A DNA stretch of 64,000 nt from Acidobacteriota bacterium (GTDB taxonomy: Bacteria; Acidobacteriota; Terriglobia; Bryobacterales; Bryobacteraceae), in contig JAFDVZ010000008.1 of assembly GCA_018268715.1 (NCBI GenBank), positions 556,325 to 620,324 on the forward strand. The letters are read 5' to 3'. A program made the position numbers and the translations under genes. This document shows, in pieces, positions 42,556 to 50,868 of this stretch (position 1 is the stretch's first letter; each line of letters opens with the position of its first letter). The notes under the pieces were generated by a model that was not told the DNA's origin, ran no database searches, and worked only from the letters and a program-made list of their open reading frames with translations.

Positions 42556-43614
42556 ATGGTGGAGACCAGCCGGAAACGCACGCCGGAGGAGTATCTTCGC
42601 GATTGCCAGGCCGAGGAAGACGCGGCGTCGCGAGGACGGCTGAAGGTGTTTCTCGGCTACGCCTCCGGCGTGGGGAAATCGGAGCGGATGCTTCGGGAGG
42701 CGCGTCGGCGGCGCGAGCGCGGGCAGCACCTGGCCATCGCCGCGCTGCAGCCGAAGACTCCACCGGAGGTGCTGGCGATCCTCGATGGCATGCCGGTGAT
42801 CCCCACGCGGACGGTGCATGGGCGGGACGTGATCGATGTGGACGCGCTGCTCGACCGGAGGCCGTCGGTCTGCGTGATCGACGGGCTCGCGTACGATAAT
42901 CCACCGGGGTCCAGGAACGCGGCCCGCTGGCAGGACGCGCAGATGCTGCTTGCGGCGGGGATCTCCGTCATCGGCTCAGTGAACATCCAGTACATCGCCG
43001 AGTTTCGCGAGGAAGTGGAGGCGATCACCGGCAAGAGCGTGCGGGAGACGGTGCCGCTCGAGTTTCTGAAGACCGCCGATGAGATCGAGCTGGTGGACGC
43101 GCCGGCCGAGCGGATGGGCGAGGATCCGCGCCGCCTGGCCAAGCTCCGCGAGATCGCGCTGGTGGCCGCGGCCGACGTCGTCGACCAGCAGTTGAGCGGG
43201 TACCTGCGCGCGCACGGCATAGACCAGACGCCGGGCGCGCAGGAGCGCATCCTGATCTGCCTGACGCCGCGAACGAATCTGCGGGCGATGCTCGACACCG
43301 GGTCGGCGATCGCTGAACGCTTCCACGGCCAGTTGATCGTCGCGTACGTGCGACAGCCGGAGATCACGCCGAACGATCAGGCGATGCTCAATGAGAAGCT
43401 GGAGGCCGGGCGAGCGGCGGGGGCGCAGATCGTTGAACTCGAGGGCGAGAGCCCGGTGGCGGCGATTCTCGATTACGCCAAGACGCACGGAGTCACGCAA
43501 CTGTTCGTCGGCCACAGCCAGCAGCGCGGCCTGCTGGCGCGCATCCGGAGGAATCCCGTCGAGAAGTTCATCCGCAACTCGCAGAATATGGACATCCGCG
43601 TGTTTCCCCAATGA
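42556..43614 (+). CDS. Stand-alone KdpD N-terminal domain plus USP domain, copy 1 (diverged)
   Basis: 352 residues. Residues 27-240 are the KdpD sensory domain with P-loop GRLKVFLGYASGVGKSERML (Walker A intact). The Walker B/cap region reads VCVIDGLAYDNPPGSRNAAR, where KdpD and copy 2 have Asp-Glu followed by HTN; the Glu is Gly and the His is Tyr. SVNIQYIAEFREEVEAITGK replaces the usual TTMNIQHLESLND. Residues 245-350 are a Usp-like domain ending in GVTQLFVGHSQQRGLLARI. There is no histidine-kinase part. It overlaps the next gene by 4 bp (ATGA). Probably a nucleotide- or ligand-sensing protein that acts with, or on, the separate kinase at 35206-36618. Confidence 0.85.
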   Translation: MVETSRKRTPEEYLRDCQAEEDAASRGRLKVFLGYASGVGKSERMLREARRRRERGQHLAIAALQPKTPPEVLAILDGMPVIPTRTVHGRDVIDVDALLDRRPSVCVIDGLAYDNPPGSRNAARWQDAQMLLAAGISVIGSVNIQYIAEFREEVEAITGKSVRETVPLEFLKTADEIELVDAPAERMGEDPRRLAKLREIALVAAADVVDQQLSGYLRAHGIDQTPGAQERILICLTPRTNLRAMLDTGSAIAERFHGQLIVAYVRQPEITPNDQAMLNEKLEAGRAAGAQIVELEGESPVAAILDYAKTHGVTQLFVGHSQQRGLLARIRRNPVEKFIRNSQNMDIRVFPQ

Positions 43615-44657
43615 CCCGGGGCAAGCTGAAGGTGTACCTGGGGTACGCGGCCGGCGTCGGCAAGACCTACCGCATGCTGGTGGACGCGCAGCAATTGAAG
43701 GCGGCCGGTCGCGACGTGGTGATCGGCTATTTCGAGCCGCACGCCCGCCCCGACACGATTGCGCAGACAGAAGGTCTGGAGGCCATCCCACGCCGCCTCA
43801 TCGAATATCGAGGAACGCGCTTTGAAGAGATGGACCCCGCGGCGATCGTGGCGCGCCGGCCGGAGGTCTGCGTGGTGGATGAGTTCCCGCACACGAACGT
43901 TCCCGGACTGGAGCGCGCCAAGCGTTGGGAGGACGTGGAATTCCTGCTCGACCACGGCGTGGACGTGCTGACGACCATGAACATCCAGCACCTGGAGAGC
44001 CTGAACGACCAGGTGTTCGCCATCACCGGCGTGCGGGTCCGCGAGACGATTCCTGATTGGGTGGTGCGGCAGGCGGCCGACGTCGTGATGATCGACGTGA
44101 CGCCGCGCGCGCTGCTGCACCGGCTGGAACGCGGCGTCGTCTACGGCCGTGAGAAGGCGCAACGTGCGCTCGAAAACTTCTTCCGGGAGCCGGCGTTGGT
44201 GGCCCTGCGCGAACTCGCCATGCGGCAGACTGCACACGAGGTGGAGCATCGCGTGGAGCCCGCCAAGCGGGGCGGCGCGCGTCTGCTCATCGTGCTCAGC
44301 GGCGATCCTGAATCGGCGATGCTGATCCGTCGCGCCAAGCGCGTGGCCGACTACCTGGGCGCCGAATGTTTCGCCGTCGCCGTCAGCCCCAACGGCGATC
44401 TCGCCGACTTCCCGGAACCGCAGCGCGAGGCCGTGGAGCGCCACCTGAACTTCGCGCGCAATCTGCACATCGAAACCAGGATCCTGGCCGGCCAGCCGGA
44501 AGCGGAAGTGCTGGTGGACTTCGCCCGGCGCAACGCCGTTACGCAGATCTTCGTGGCCCGCGCGCGGGCCGGATCCCCGTGGCTGCGCCGAAGCCTGCTT
44601 GAGCAGATCGTGCTCCGGGCGAAGGATATGCAGGTGGTGATCGCCGGCGCGCGCTAG
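43611..44657 (+). CDS. Stand-alone KdpD N-terminal domain plus USP domain, copy 2
   Basis: 348 residues. It has the KdpD N-domain in its typical form: Walker A GKLKVYLGYAAGVGKTYRML, VCVVDEFPHTNVPGLERAKR with the Asp-Glu pair, and VLTTMNIQHLESLNDQVFAI. The second part is a USP domain with LLIVLSGDPESAMLIRRAKR, TRILAGQPEAEVLVDFARRN and VTQIFVARARAGSPWLRR. In complete KdpD proteins these domains are fused to the DUF4118 and kinase parts, here encoded at 35206-36618. The gene is the last of the Kdp locus; its stop overlaps the convergent enolase-family gene by 4 bp. The sequence resembles true KdpD more closely than copy 1. Confidence 0.9.
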   Translation: MTRGKLKVYLGYAAGVGKTYRMLVDAQQLKAAGRDVVIGYFEPHARPDTIAQTEGLEAIPRRLIEYRGTRFEEMDPAAIVARRPEVCVVDEFPHTNVPGLERAKRWEDVEFLLDHGVDVLTTMNIQHLESLNDQVFAITGVRVRETIPDWVVRQAADVVMIDVTPRALLHRLERGVVYGREKAQRALENFFREPALVALRELAMRQTAHEVEHRVEPAKRGGARLLIVLSGDPESAMLIRRAKRVADYLGAECFAVAVSPNGDLADFPEPQREAVERHLNFARNLHIETRILAGQPEAEVLVDFARRNAVTQIFVARARAGSPWLRRSLLEQIVLRAKDMQVVIAGAR

Positions 44658-45940
44658 TCGAAGAAGCCGCGATCCTCTTCGGACAGCCGCGCCTTGGCCG
44701 CCGCCACGTTGAACGTCACGCCGAGCCCCGGCTTGTCCCACACGTCGATGAAGCCCTTCTTCATGATGGGATCCGGCAGGCCGTCGACGATCTGGTACCA
44801 CCACGCCTGCTCCGGCACCGGGTACTCGAAGCCAATGAAATTCTGCGGCATGGCGGCCGCCAGGTGGACGTGCGCGGCCAGTCCGATCAGTCCGTCGAAG
44901 ATGCCGTGCGGCGCCATCAGGATCCCATGCAGATCGGCGTATTCGGCGATCCACTTGGTCTCAGAGATGCCGCCGACGTCTTCGGGATCGGGTCCGACCA
45001 CGTTCACCGCCTGCCGCTCGATCAGTTCCTTGAAGTTCTGCCGCAGGTAGATCTGTTCGCCCGTGTGGATGGGCACGGAGGTGCTCGTCGTAACGTCGCG
45101 GAACACGTCGGCGCTGGTGTAAGGCGTGTAATCGCCCGCGATCAGGTCCTCCAGCCACGCGATGTTCAGCGGCTCCAGCGCGCGGGCGAAGCGGATGGCG
45201 TCCTTCGGCATCCAGCCCGGTCCACAGTCGAGCGCCAGGCCGACCTCATCGCCCAACACCTTCTTCATCGCCTCGACGCGGAGGATGATCTCCTTCAGGC
45301 CGCGCTCAGTCAGCATGCCACGGTCGCCGTGCGGGGCGCCGGACCTCGGCTCGTCGTACCAGCCGCCGGGGATGGCGCGCATCATAGCGGGACTGTGGAA
45401 TCCGCACGCCTGCTTGATCAGCGTGAAGCCTTCCTTGGACTCCTTCATCTTCGCGGTGTTCTCGGCGTAATCCTGCGGCGTCTGGCCCTTCATCGGGAAG
45501 CGGATGCCGCCGTTGTAGCCGCGCACCTTATCGCGAATCTTGCCGCCCAGCAGTTTGTACACGGGCACGCCGGCCGCCTGGCCCGCGATGTCCCACAACG
45601 CAATCTCGATGGCGCTGACCGCGGAACCCCACGGCTTGAACGCGCCCATCTTGCGGATCCGCATCAGCACGCGCTCCACATCGGTGGGATCCTCGCCGAG
45701 AATGTAGTTCTTATAGAACATCACCATCGGCTTCAGGTACGGCTTGCGCGATTCCGCTTGTCCGTAACCGGAGATTCCCTGGTCGGTGACGACGCGCACC
45801 ACCGGACTGCCGCCGATGATGGCGCACTTCAGGTCCGTGATCTTGATGGGCGCGCGCCCGCTTCTCTGGGGGGCCGCGAGTGAAGCCGCTGCGAAACCGG
45901 GCAGCGATCCGATAAATCCTCTCCTGGTCCAATTGGGCAT
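44654..45940 (-). CDS. Enolase-superfamily dehydratase/racemase with Tat-like signal
   Basis: 428 residues. The start has a twin-arginine signal (NWTRRGFIGSLPGFAAASLA). The barrel domain carries the mandelate-racemase-group metal ligands in the expected order: Asp in LALDCGPGWMPKDAIRFA, Glu in LEPLNIAWLEDLIAGDYTPY, Glu in IHTGEQIYLRQ, and a C-terminal His in ILMAPHGIFDGLIGLA. Lys-x-Lys is not obvious in the second strand (TLIKQACGFHSP). The pattern fits the sugar-acid dehydratases (mannonate/gluconate/galactonate type), but the substrate cannot be fixed. If exported, it would work on sugar acids in the periplasm, unusual for this family; the signal may be residual. Confidence 0.8.
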   Translation of the reverse strand: MPNWTRRGFIGSLPGFAAASLAAPQRSGRAPIKITDLKCAIIGGSPVVRVVTDQGISGYGQAESRKPYLKPMVMFYKNYILGEDPTDVERVLMRIRKMGAFKPWGSAVSAIEIALWDIAGQAAGVPVYKLLGGKIRDKVRGYNGGIRFPMKGQTPQDYAENTAKMKESKEGFTLIKQACGFHSPAMMRAIPGGWYDEPRSGAPHGDRGMLTERGLKEIILRVEAMKKVLGDEVGLALDCGPGWMPKDAIRFARALEPLNIAWLEDLIAGDYTPYTSADVFRDVTTSTSVPIHTGEQIYLRQNFKELIERQAVNVVGPDPEDVGGISETKWIAEYADLHGILMAPHGIFDGLIGLAAHVHLAAAMPQNFIGFEYPVPEQAWWYQIVDGLPDPIMKKGFIDVWDKPGLGVTFNVAAAKARLSEEDRGFFD

Positions 45941-46121
45941 GGTTTTGTACCGTTCCTACGATATCTCACCCCCGGAGACGAAGCGGACCGCTGACGGTTG
46001 CGGGCGGGGCGTGCGAAGCGCTACCCTGACGGCTTACCCGACACCGCGCATTCACGGCGTTTCCCGCCGGGCCCGGCTCGCCTCCGTCGCAGAGCGTGCG
46101 CGGGTACCGAATGGTGTTTCA

Positions 46122-47621
46122 TTGCGGCAAAACCACTTTTCTGTCCTTATTGCGCAAGCGTTTCTTCTGACCGGTTGCGGAGTCCTGCCCGCGGCGGCCC
46201 TGGATGCGCGCGGCGCCGACCTGCTGGCCCAGTCGGTGCGATTGATGGACGGCCGCTACGACGATCGGGCGGCCCTGATCCGGTCGCTATCCGGCAACGG
46301 CCCTAGCCCGCACCTGGTCCGGGAATCGGCCCTATACGCGGTCGGCCTGCTGATGCGCGACCACACCGGCGACCGGGACCGCGCGGCCCGCATCCTGGAC
46401 GCCGTGCTCCGCCAGCAGATCTACGAACCCGAAGAGCGCTGGCACGGAACCTTCTACAAATTCGCCGAGGATCGCCATCCTCCCCGCACGGCGCGCCTGT
46501 GGACCGACTACGATCCGAACTGGCGCGAGTTCATCGGCACAACCTTCCAGGTCATCCTGACTCGCTTCCGCGACCGCATCCCGAAGGAGTTAGCCGCCCG
46601 GATGGAGAAATCCATCGTGTTAGCCCTCGAAGGCGAGATACACGAGGCACGTCTGAAGCCGTCTTACACCAACATCGCCCTGATGTACGGCGCCATCGCG
46701 GACTACGCCGGCAATCGCCTGAACCGGCCGGACCTGGCCCGCCGCGCCGCCGCGTGGACCGAATCGGTGTATCGCGAATTCAAGGAGCACGGGGCGTTTC
46801 CCGAGTTCAACTCGCCAACCTACTACGGCCCCGACCTGTTCGGCCTCGCGATGTGGCGCGCGCACGGCTCCACGCCGCGTATGCGGGCCATCGGCGCGGA
46901 GATGGAAGCTACGTTATGGCGAAGCATCGCGGCGTTCTATCACGCTGGCCTGCGTAACATGTCCGGCCCGTACGACCGTTCCTACGGCATGGACATGCGC
47001 CGCTACGTCAGCGTCACCGGACTGCTGCTCCGCACGGTCCTCGACGCCGAACAGGCGCCGTTCCCGCCGTTTGAAATCGGGGTCGACCACGCCAACGACC
47101 TTCCCTATCTGCCGCTAACCCTGGCCGAGCCGACGCAGATTCCGGCCGGCGCCATGGAGTCGTTCCGATCGTTTCAAGGCGAGCGCCTGGTGCGTCAGGC
47201 GATCACTTCCACGCGAGTGGCGACGGCGTGGATCGGCGCCGATTACATGTACGGCGGCGAGTCCACCAGCATGACTCGCGACGCGCTGGAGCCGGACGGG
47301 CAGTTTCACGCGGCGACAGCGCATTGGCGGCTGCCGGATGGCGACGTCGGCTGGATCCGCCTGCTCCGCGCGCCACGGCTCGACGCAACCGCGTCCCGTG
47401 AAGGGCTGTCCATTTCGTGCACCGGCGACATGACGTTTCGCATCCACGCGCCGGGCGCCGCGGCGTCCGCCATCCAGCGGAACCATTGGACGCTGCCCGG
47501 GCTGTTCGTTCAGGTCTACACCGACGCCACCGGGGCGGAGACCTCCGCCGGCGACGACCATGTCGACATCGTCTACCACGACATGACTCGCCTCACCCTG
47601 AGGTTCGCAACGGCCAAGTAA
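46122..47621 (+). CDS. Lipoprotein of unknown function, likely alpha-helical toroid
   Basis: 499 residues if the TTG at 46122 is used; no ATG or GTG gives a better start because upstream ones overlap the divergent enolase gene. Residues 7-20 (SVLIAQAFLLTGC) with lipobox LTGC indicate a lipoprotein. The middle consists of helix-rich stretches and conserved-looking EFNSPTYYGPDLFGLAMWRA, AAFYHAGLRNMSGPYDRSYG and MDMRRYVSVTGLLLRTVL. I recall similar stretches in fungal and bacterial proteins of unknown function that look like an (alpha/alpha) toroid, the fold of several polysaccharide lyases and glycosidases. No catalytic residues can be assigned. It precedes the Cas6-like gene by 20 bp. Confidence 0.6.
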   Translation: MRQNHFSVLIAQAFLLTGCGVLPAAALDARGADLLAQSVRLMDGRYDDRAALIRSLSGNGPSPHLVRESALYAVGLLMRDHTGDRDRAARILDAVLRQQIYEPEERWHGTFYKFAEDRHPPRTARLWTDYDPNWREFIGTTFQVILTRFRDRIPKELAARMEKSIVLALEGEIHEARLKPSYTNIALMYGAIADYAGNRLNRPDLARRAAAWTESVYREFKEHGAFPEFNSPTYYGPDLFGLAMWRAHGSTPRMRAIGAEMEATLWRSIAAFYHAGLRNMSGPYDRSYGMDMRRYVSVTGLLLRTVLDAEQAPFPPFEIGVDHANDLPYLPLTLAEPTQIPAGAMESFRSFQGERLVRQAITSTRVATAWIGADYMYGGESTSMTRDALEPDGQFHAATAHWRLPDGDVGWIRLLRAPRLDATASREGLSISCTGDMTFRIHAPGAAASAIQRNHWTLPGLFVQVYTDATGAETSAGDDHVDIVYHDMTRLTLRFATAK

Positions 47622-47629
47622 GTCCGCAT

Positions 47630-47635
47630 TAGAAT
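47630..47635 (+). promoter_or_regulatory. -10-like box before the Cas6-family gene
   Basis: TAGAAT, then 6 nt, then GTG at 47642. It is the same geometry as at 25943 and 27086 and was used to choose the second of two tandem GTG codons as the start. It lies 9 bp after the stop of the upstream gene. Confidence 0.45.
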
Positions 47636-47641
47636 AGGGTG

Positions 47642-48577
47642 GTGACGTTCCGATTCTATCGCCTGCGGTTCCACTTCAAGGCTGAGTCGGGCGTGTACTT
47701 CCCGCCGGGCAAGTCGGGTAACATCCTGCGCGGCGCTTTTGGAGCCACGTTCCGCAAGATCGCCTGCGCGCCCGAGTGCGCCGATCCAAAGGCCTGCGAG
47801 TTACGTTTAAGTTGCGCCTACGCCCGTATCTTCGAGCCCGCCATGGCCGGCATCGGCCCAAGCGGGTTAGCCGATCCGCCGAGGCCTTTCGTATTCCGGT
47901 CCAGGCATCTGGATGGCGGAGCGTTCGCGGCCGGCGAGTCATTCCATTTCGACGTCAACCTGTTCCTGCTGCGCGACCCGGCGATCGCCTATTTCGTGTT
48001 GACCTTCGCGCAGTTAGGCCGCGACGGCTTCGGACCGGGACGGGGGCGTGCGGCTCTTGCGCGAGTGGACCAGTTGGACGCGGCGGGCGGCGTGGCCACG
48101 CGTGTATTCGACGGGCGCGAGTTGATCGGAACCGGCGCACTGGAACCGACGGCGCTCAGTCTCGACCCGGCCGGCGACCGGGTCCGGCGCACGCTGGTGA
48201 AATTCCGGACGCCGACCGAACTCAAGGTGGACCATAAGGTGGCTGAGCGGCCCGAATTCGCCGTACTCGCATCACGCCTCCGAGACCGGCTCAGCACCTT
48301 GGGCGACCTGTACGGCGACGGCCCGCTCGAAATGGACTTCGCCGGGTTCGGCAAGCGCGCCGAAGCTGTCGCTCTCACCCGCTGCGACCTGCAAATGGTG
48401 GACGTGGACCGCGTCAGCGGCCGCACCGGCCAGCGCCACTCGCTCGGCGGCTTTATAGGAACCGCCGAATATGCAGGCGAGTTAGCCGAATTCCTCCCCT
48501 TCCTGAGGGCCGGCGCGTTCACCGGAGTGGGCCGCCAGACCACCTGGGGCAAGGGCGAGTTATCGGTGAGCGTCTAA
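47642..48577 (+). CDS. Orphan Cas6-family RAMP protein (CRISPR pre-crRNA endoribonuclease homologue)
   Basis: 311 residues from GTG 47642; the codon before it (47639) is also GTG. The N-terminal ferredoxin-like fold starts FRFYRLRFHFKAESGVYFPP. SGNILRGAFGATFRKIACAP leads to a four-Cys segment with CADPKACELRLSCAYARIFE. The C-terminal end is diagnostic: LGGFIGTAEYAGELAEFLPF and RAGAFTGVGRQTTWGKGEL, the glycine-rich loop of Cas6. Cas6 cleaves CRISPR precursor RNA at repeat stems. No other cas gene or array lies within the window. It overlaps the convergent sialidase-like gene by 18 bp. Stand-alone copies with other RNA-processing roles are possible. Confidence 0.8.
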   Translation: MTFRFYRLRFHFKAESGVYFPPGKSGNILRGAFGATFRKIACAPECADPKACELRLSCAYARIFEPAMAGIGPSGLADPPRPFVFRSRHLDGGAFAAGESFHFDVNLFLLRDPAIAYFVLTFAQLGRDGFGPGRGRAALARVDQLDAAGGVATRVFDGRELIGTGALEPTALSLDPAGDRVRRTLVKFRTPTELKVDHKVAERPEFAVLASRLRDRLSTLGDLYGDGPLEMDFAGFGKRAEAVALTRCDLQMVDVDRVSGRTGQRHSLGGFIGTAEYAGELAEFLPFLRAGAFTGVGRQTTWGKGELSVSV

Positions 48578-49642
48578 CTTCCGGAATCCCGAAATACGGT
48601 GGAAGGTGAGATAGTTCGCGTCATGACCGCGAGGCGCGCCGCCCTCCGCATCGTCATAGGCCGTCCGCGAGGCCACCACAATATCGCCGCCTTCGAACTG
48701 CCAATCCACATACTGGAACGCGTGGCGCTCTGCGTCGTCGTGATGCAGAATCACCTTGCGGATGGTCCACACCCGCAGGTCCGGCGACGACATCAACGCC
48801 AGCGTGTTACGGACGGAGGCGGGACTCGGCGCGCCCGGCGCTGGATTCGATAAAGTCCAATAGAGCCGCGTCTTGCGGTCATACCGAATAGTGAACTTCT
48901 TCGCGCCGCCGGGGAAGTCGACCATCTCGACAAAGCTCAGCCCGCCCGGCGCAACCCGTGTAATCGCAGCCTTTTCGACGTTATCCACCCGCAGAATATC
49001 CAGCAACTCGCCCTTGGGACTGACAACGGCGTTCCCTTCCAGCCAGTGCTTTCCAGCCGGCGGATCCGCCGGGAACTTCAGCCGCGGAGTCAGCGTCCAG
49101 GCCTCGGCCTTCATCAGGTCCGCCTTCAGCGGCGCCGACAGCGCAAAGGCCTCAAAGAAGCCCCACTTACCCTGCGGATGCCATTCGAAGGCCCGCCAAA
49201 TGCGGCCCTTGTAAGTGGCCATGGGGACAGGCGCGGTGTGATAGCCCGTATCCTGAGTTATATACGAAGGAGCGCTCCAACTCCGGCCGCCGTCAGCGGA
49301 ACGCCGGATGACAATCTTGCCGTACTCATAGGTCGTCCCCATCAGATACAGCGCGCCGCGGTGGACAAACAGGTTCGACCAGAACTGGTCCTGAAACTCA
49401 GCCGTCCGGGTCCACGTCCGGCCGCGATCCTCGGAGCGGAACACGCGCGAGGTGGACGAAGCGTTCTGGTTGGAGGCCGGCCCGAAAAAGTCGTGTGAGG
49501 CGACGTAGGATCCGCCTTTGAGAATAGCGATTGAAGGAGAGCCGATGTAGCGCTTGGCGGAGGCGGGCTCATGATCGATGACCACGCCCGGAGGAACATC
49601 GGCGGCGAACAGCATTGCCGCCAGCAGAAACGATAGCATCAT
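48560..49642 (-). CDS. Exported BNR-repeat sialidase-like protein
   Basis: 360 residues starting with MMLSFLLAAMLFAADVPPGV, a signal peptide. Beta-propeller Asp-box repeats are visible: SSTSRVFRSEDRGRTWTRT and RRSADGGRSWSAPS (SxDxGxTW). Other blades are less clear. Solibacter-type genomes have many such exported exo-alpha-sialidase-like proteins whose activity is unproven; the arginine triad of true sialidases is not evident. A strong hairpin (49650-49672) lies just upstream of the start codon and ends the preceding minus-strand operon. Convergent overlap of 18 bp with the Cas6-like gene. Confidence 0.75.
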   Translation of the reverse strand: MMLSFLLAAMLFAADVPPGVVIDHEPASAKRYIGSPSIAILKGGSYVASHDFFGPASNQNASSTSRVFRSEDRGRTWTRTAEFQDQFWSNLFVHRGALYLMGTTYEYGKIVIRRSADGGRSWSAPSYITQDTGYHTAPVPMATYKGRIWRAFEWHPQGKWGFFEAFALSAPLKADLMKAEAWTLTPRLKFPADPPAGKHWLEGNAVVSPKGELLDILRVDNVEKAAITRVAPGGLSFVEMVDFPGGAKKFTIRYDRKTRLYWTLSNPAPGAPSPASVRNTLALMSSPDLRVWTIRKVILHHDDAERHAFQYVDWQFEGGDIVVASRTAYDDAEGGAPRGHDANYLTFHRISGFRKLDAHR

Positions 49643-49649
49643 GGGTTAA

Positions 49650-49672
49650 GGGCGGGAGGCTGGCTCCCGCCC
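49650..49672 (-). terminator. Hairpin between the molybdenum-enzyme operon and the sialidase-like gene
   Basis: A perfect 9-bp stem, GGGCGGGAG and CTCCCGCCC, around a 5-nt loop. On the minus strand it lies 8 bp after the stop of the 71-residue ORF and is followed by TTAACCC rather than a long T-run. It is probably a terminator of weak intrinsic type, ending 7 nt before the sialidase ATG. Confidence 0.6.
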
Positions 49673-49679
49673 TTCAAGA

Positions 49680-49895
49680 TTACATCGACTCGTAGCACTT
49701 ACGAGTTTCGTTGCACTCGTAATCGTCCACCAGCTTGCCGTCGGGGCCCAGGCAGTTGTGCGTGTGATGGCACCAGAACAGGCCGTCGTTGGAATGTCCC
49801 ACCACCGGGTCCACCTCGCTCAACACATACATGCCCTTCCAGCGGAGCAACTGGCAGCGGTCGTCTTCGATCCGCGCTAGCGATGAGCGTTCCAT
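49680..49895 (-). CDS. Small Cys/His-rich protein following the molybdenum-enzyme genes
   Basis: 71 residues, starting 4 bp after the stop of the FAD-subunit gene, and so co-transcribed with it. Residues 40-71 contain WCHHTHNC, then CNETRKC: four Cys and three His spaced so that they could bind a metal or form disulfides. I do not recognise the family. Its place at the end of a Moco/Fe-S oxidoreductase operon suggests a small electron carrier or assembly partner, but nothing in the sequence proves that. GGCCTGACGG before the ATG gives only a weak ribosome-binding site. Confidence 0.5.
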   Translation of the reverse strand: MERSSLARIEDDRCQLLRWKGMYVLSEVDPVVGHSNDGLFWCHHTHNCLGPDGKLVDDYECNETRKCYESM

Positions 49896-49899
49896 GCCG

Positions 49900-50868
49900 T
49901 CAGGCCTTTCCCACGGCCAGCAGCGCCCGCTTCACGGCCACCTTCGCCAGTTGGACCTTGTAGCCGTTCTGGCTCAGCGGCTTCGCGCCTTCCACCGCCG
50001 CCGCGCCGGCCTGTTCCGCCGTCGCTTCATCGATGGACTTGCCCGCCAGGAACTCCGCCGCCTTCGCCGAATCCACCGGAACGGGGCCGACATGGCCCAG
50101 CACCACTTTCGCCGAAGCCACCTTGCCGCCGCTCATCTTGAGACAAACGGAAGCGGTGGCCAGCGGCCAGTCCATGGCTTCGCGCTCGCGGATTTCGTAG
50201 GTCGCGTTCTTGCCAGCCGCGGGCGGGACAACGATCTCGGTCAGGATCTCCCCCGCTTGCAGGTCGATCCCGCGCGTGGTCTCGTCCTTGGGCGCGACGA
50301 AGAACTTCGCCGCGTCCACGGTCCGCTTTCCGGCGGCGTTCGCCAGCGTCACCTTCGCGCCCAAGGCGATCAGCGCGGGTCCCAGGCTGGAAGGCGACAC
50401 GAAGTACGCCGGACCGCCGAAGATACCGTGGTATTTGTTCTCGCCGCCGGGAACCAGGCTCTTGCCGTCCTTCATGGCCAGAATCCCGTAGCCATTGCGG
50501 AAGTACCAGCAGCGCGGCCACTGGCACAGGTCGCCGCCCGCGGTGCCCATGTTGCGCAACTGCGGGCTGGTCAGCCCCGTCACCGCCGCGTGGATGGCCG
50601 GATATTCGGTCTTCACCACGGCGCTCGAGGCCAGTTCATCGAAGGTGGCCGTGGCGCCGATGCGAAGGCCGCCCGGCCCCTTGGCGACGCCGCCCAGTTC
50701 CTTGATGTTCTTGATATTCACCACGGTGGCGGGCGTCAGCAGGTAATCCTTCATCAGGCTGATCAGGTCCGTACCGCCGGCCAGCACCTGCGCGTCGTAC
50801 AGGCTGGAGGCCAGTAAGGCGGTCGCTTCCGAAAGCGTCGCCGGGTTTGCGTACGCGAAGGCGTCCAT
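49900..50868 (-). CDS. FAD-binding subunit of a PaoABC-like molybdenum hydroxylase
   Basis: 322 residues from the ATG at 50868, which shares one base with the stop of the large-subunit gene; a frame open further upstream is only overlap. The FAD motifs are ASSLYDAQVLAGGTDLISLM near residues 19-38 and GLTSPQLRNMGTAGGDLCQW near 98-117. RCWYFRNGYGILAMKDGKSL follows. In the PaoB/HcrB group this loop usually carries extra Cys for a 4Fe-4S cluster; here only the Cys of LCQW and of RCWYF remain. GGENKYHGIFGG and VSPSSLGPALIALGA complete the FAD domain. It passes electrons from the Moco subunit through FAD. Confidence 0.88.
   Translation of the reverse strand: MDAFAYANPATLSEATALLASSLYDAQVLAGGTDLISLMKDYLLTPATVVNIKNIKELGGVAKGPGGLRIGATATFDELASSAVVKTEYPAIHAAVTGLTSPQLRNMGTAGGDLCQWPRCWYFRNGYGILAMKDGKSLVPGGENKYHGIFGGPAYFVSPSSLGPALIALGAKVTLANAAGKRTVDAAKFFVAPKDETTRGIDLQAGEILTEIVVPPAAGKNATYEIREREAMDWPLATASVCLKMSGGKVASAKVVLGHVGPVPVDSAKAAEFLAGKSIDEATAEQAGAAAVEGAKPLSQNGYKVQLAKVAVKRALLAVGKA

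Noticed and set aside
47622-49680. CRISPR array near the Cas6-like gene
   Set aside because: No regularly spaced repeats were found around the gene or elsewhere in the window.
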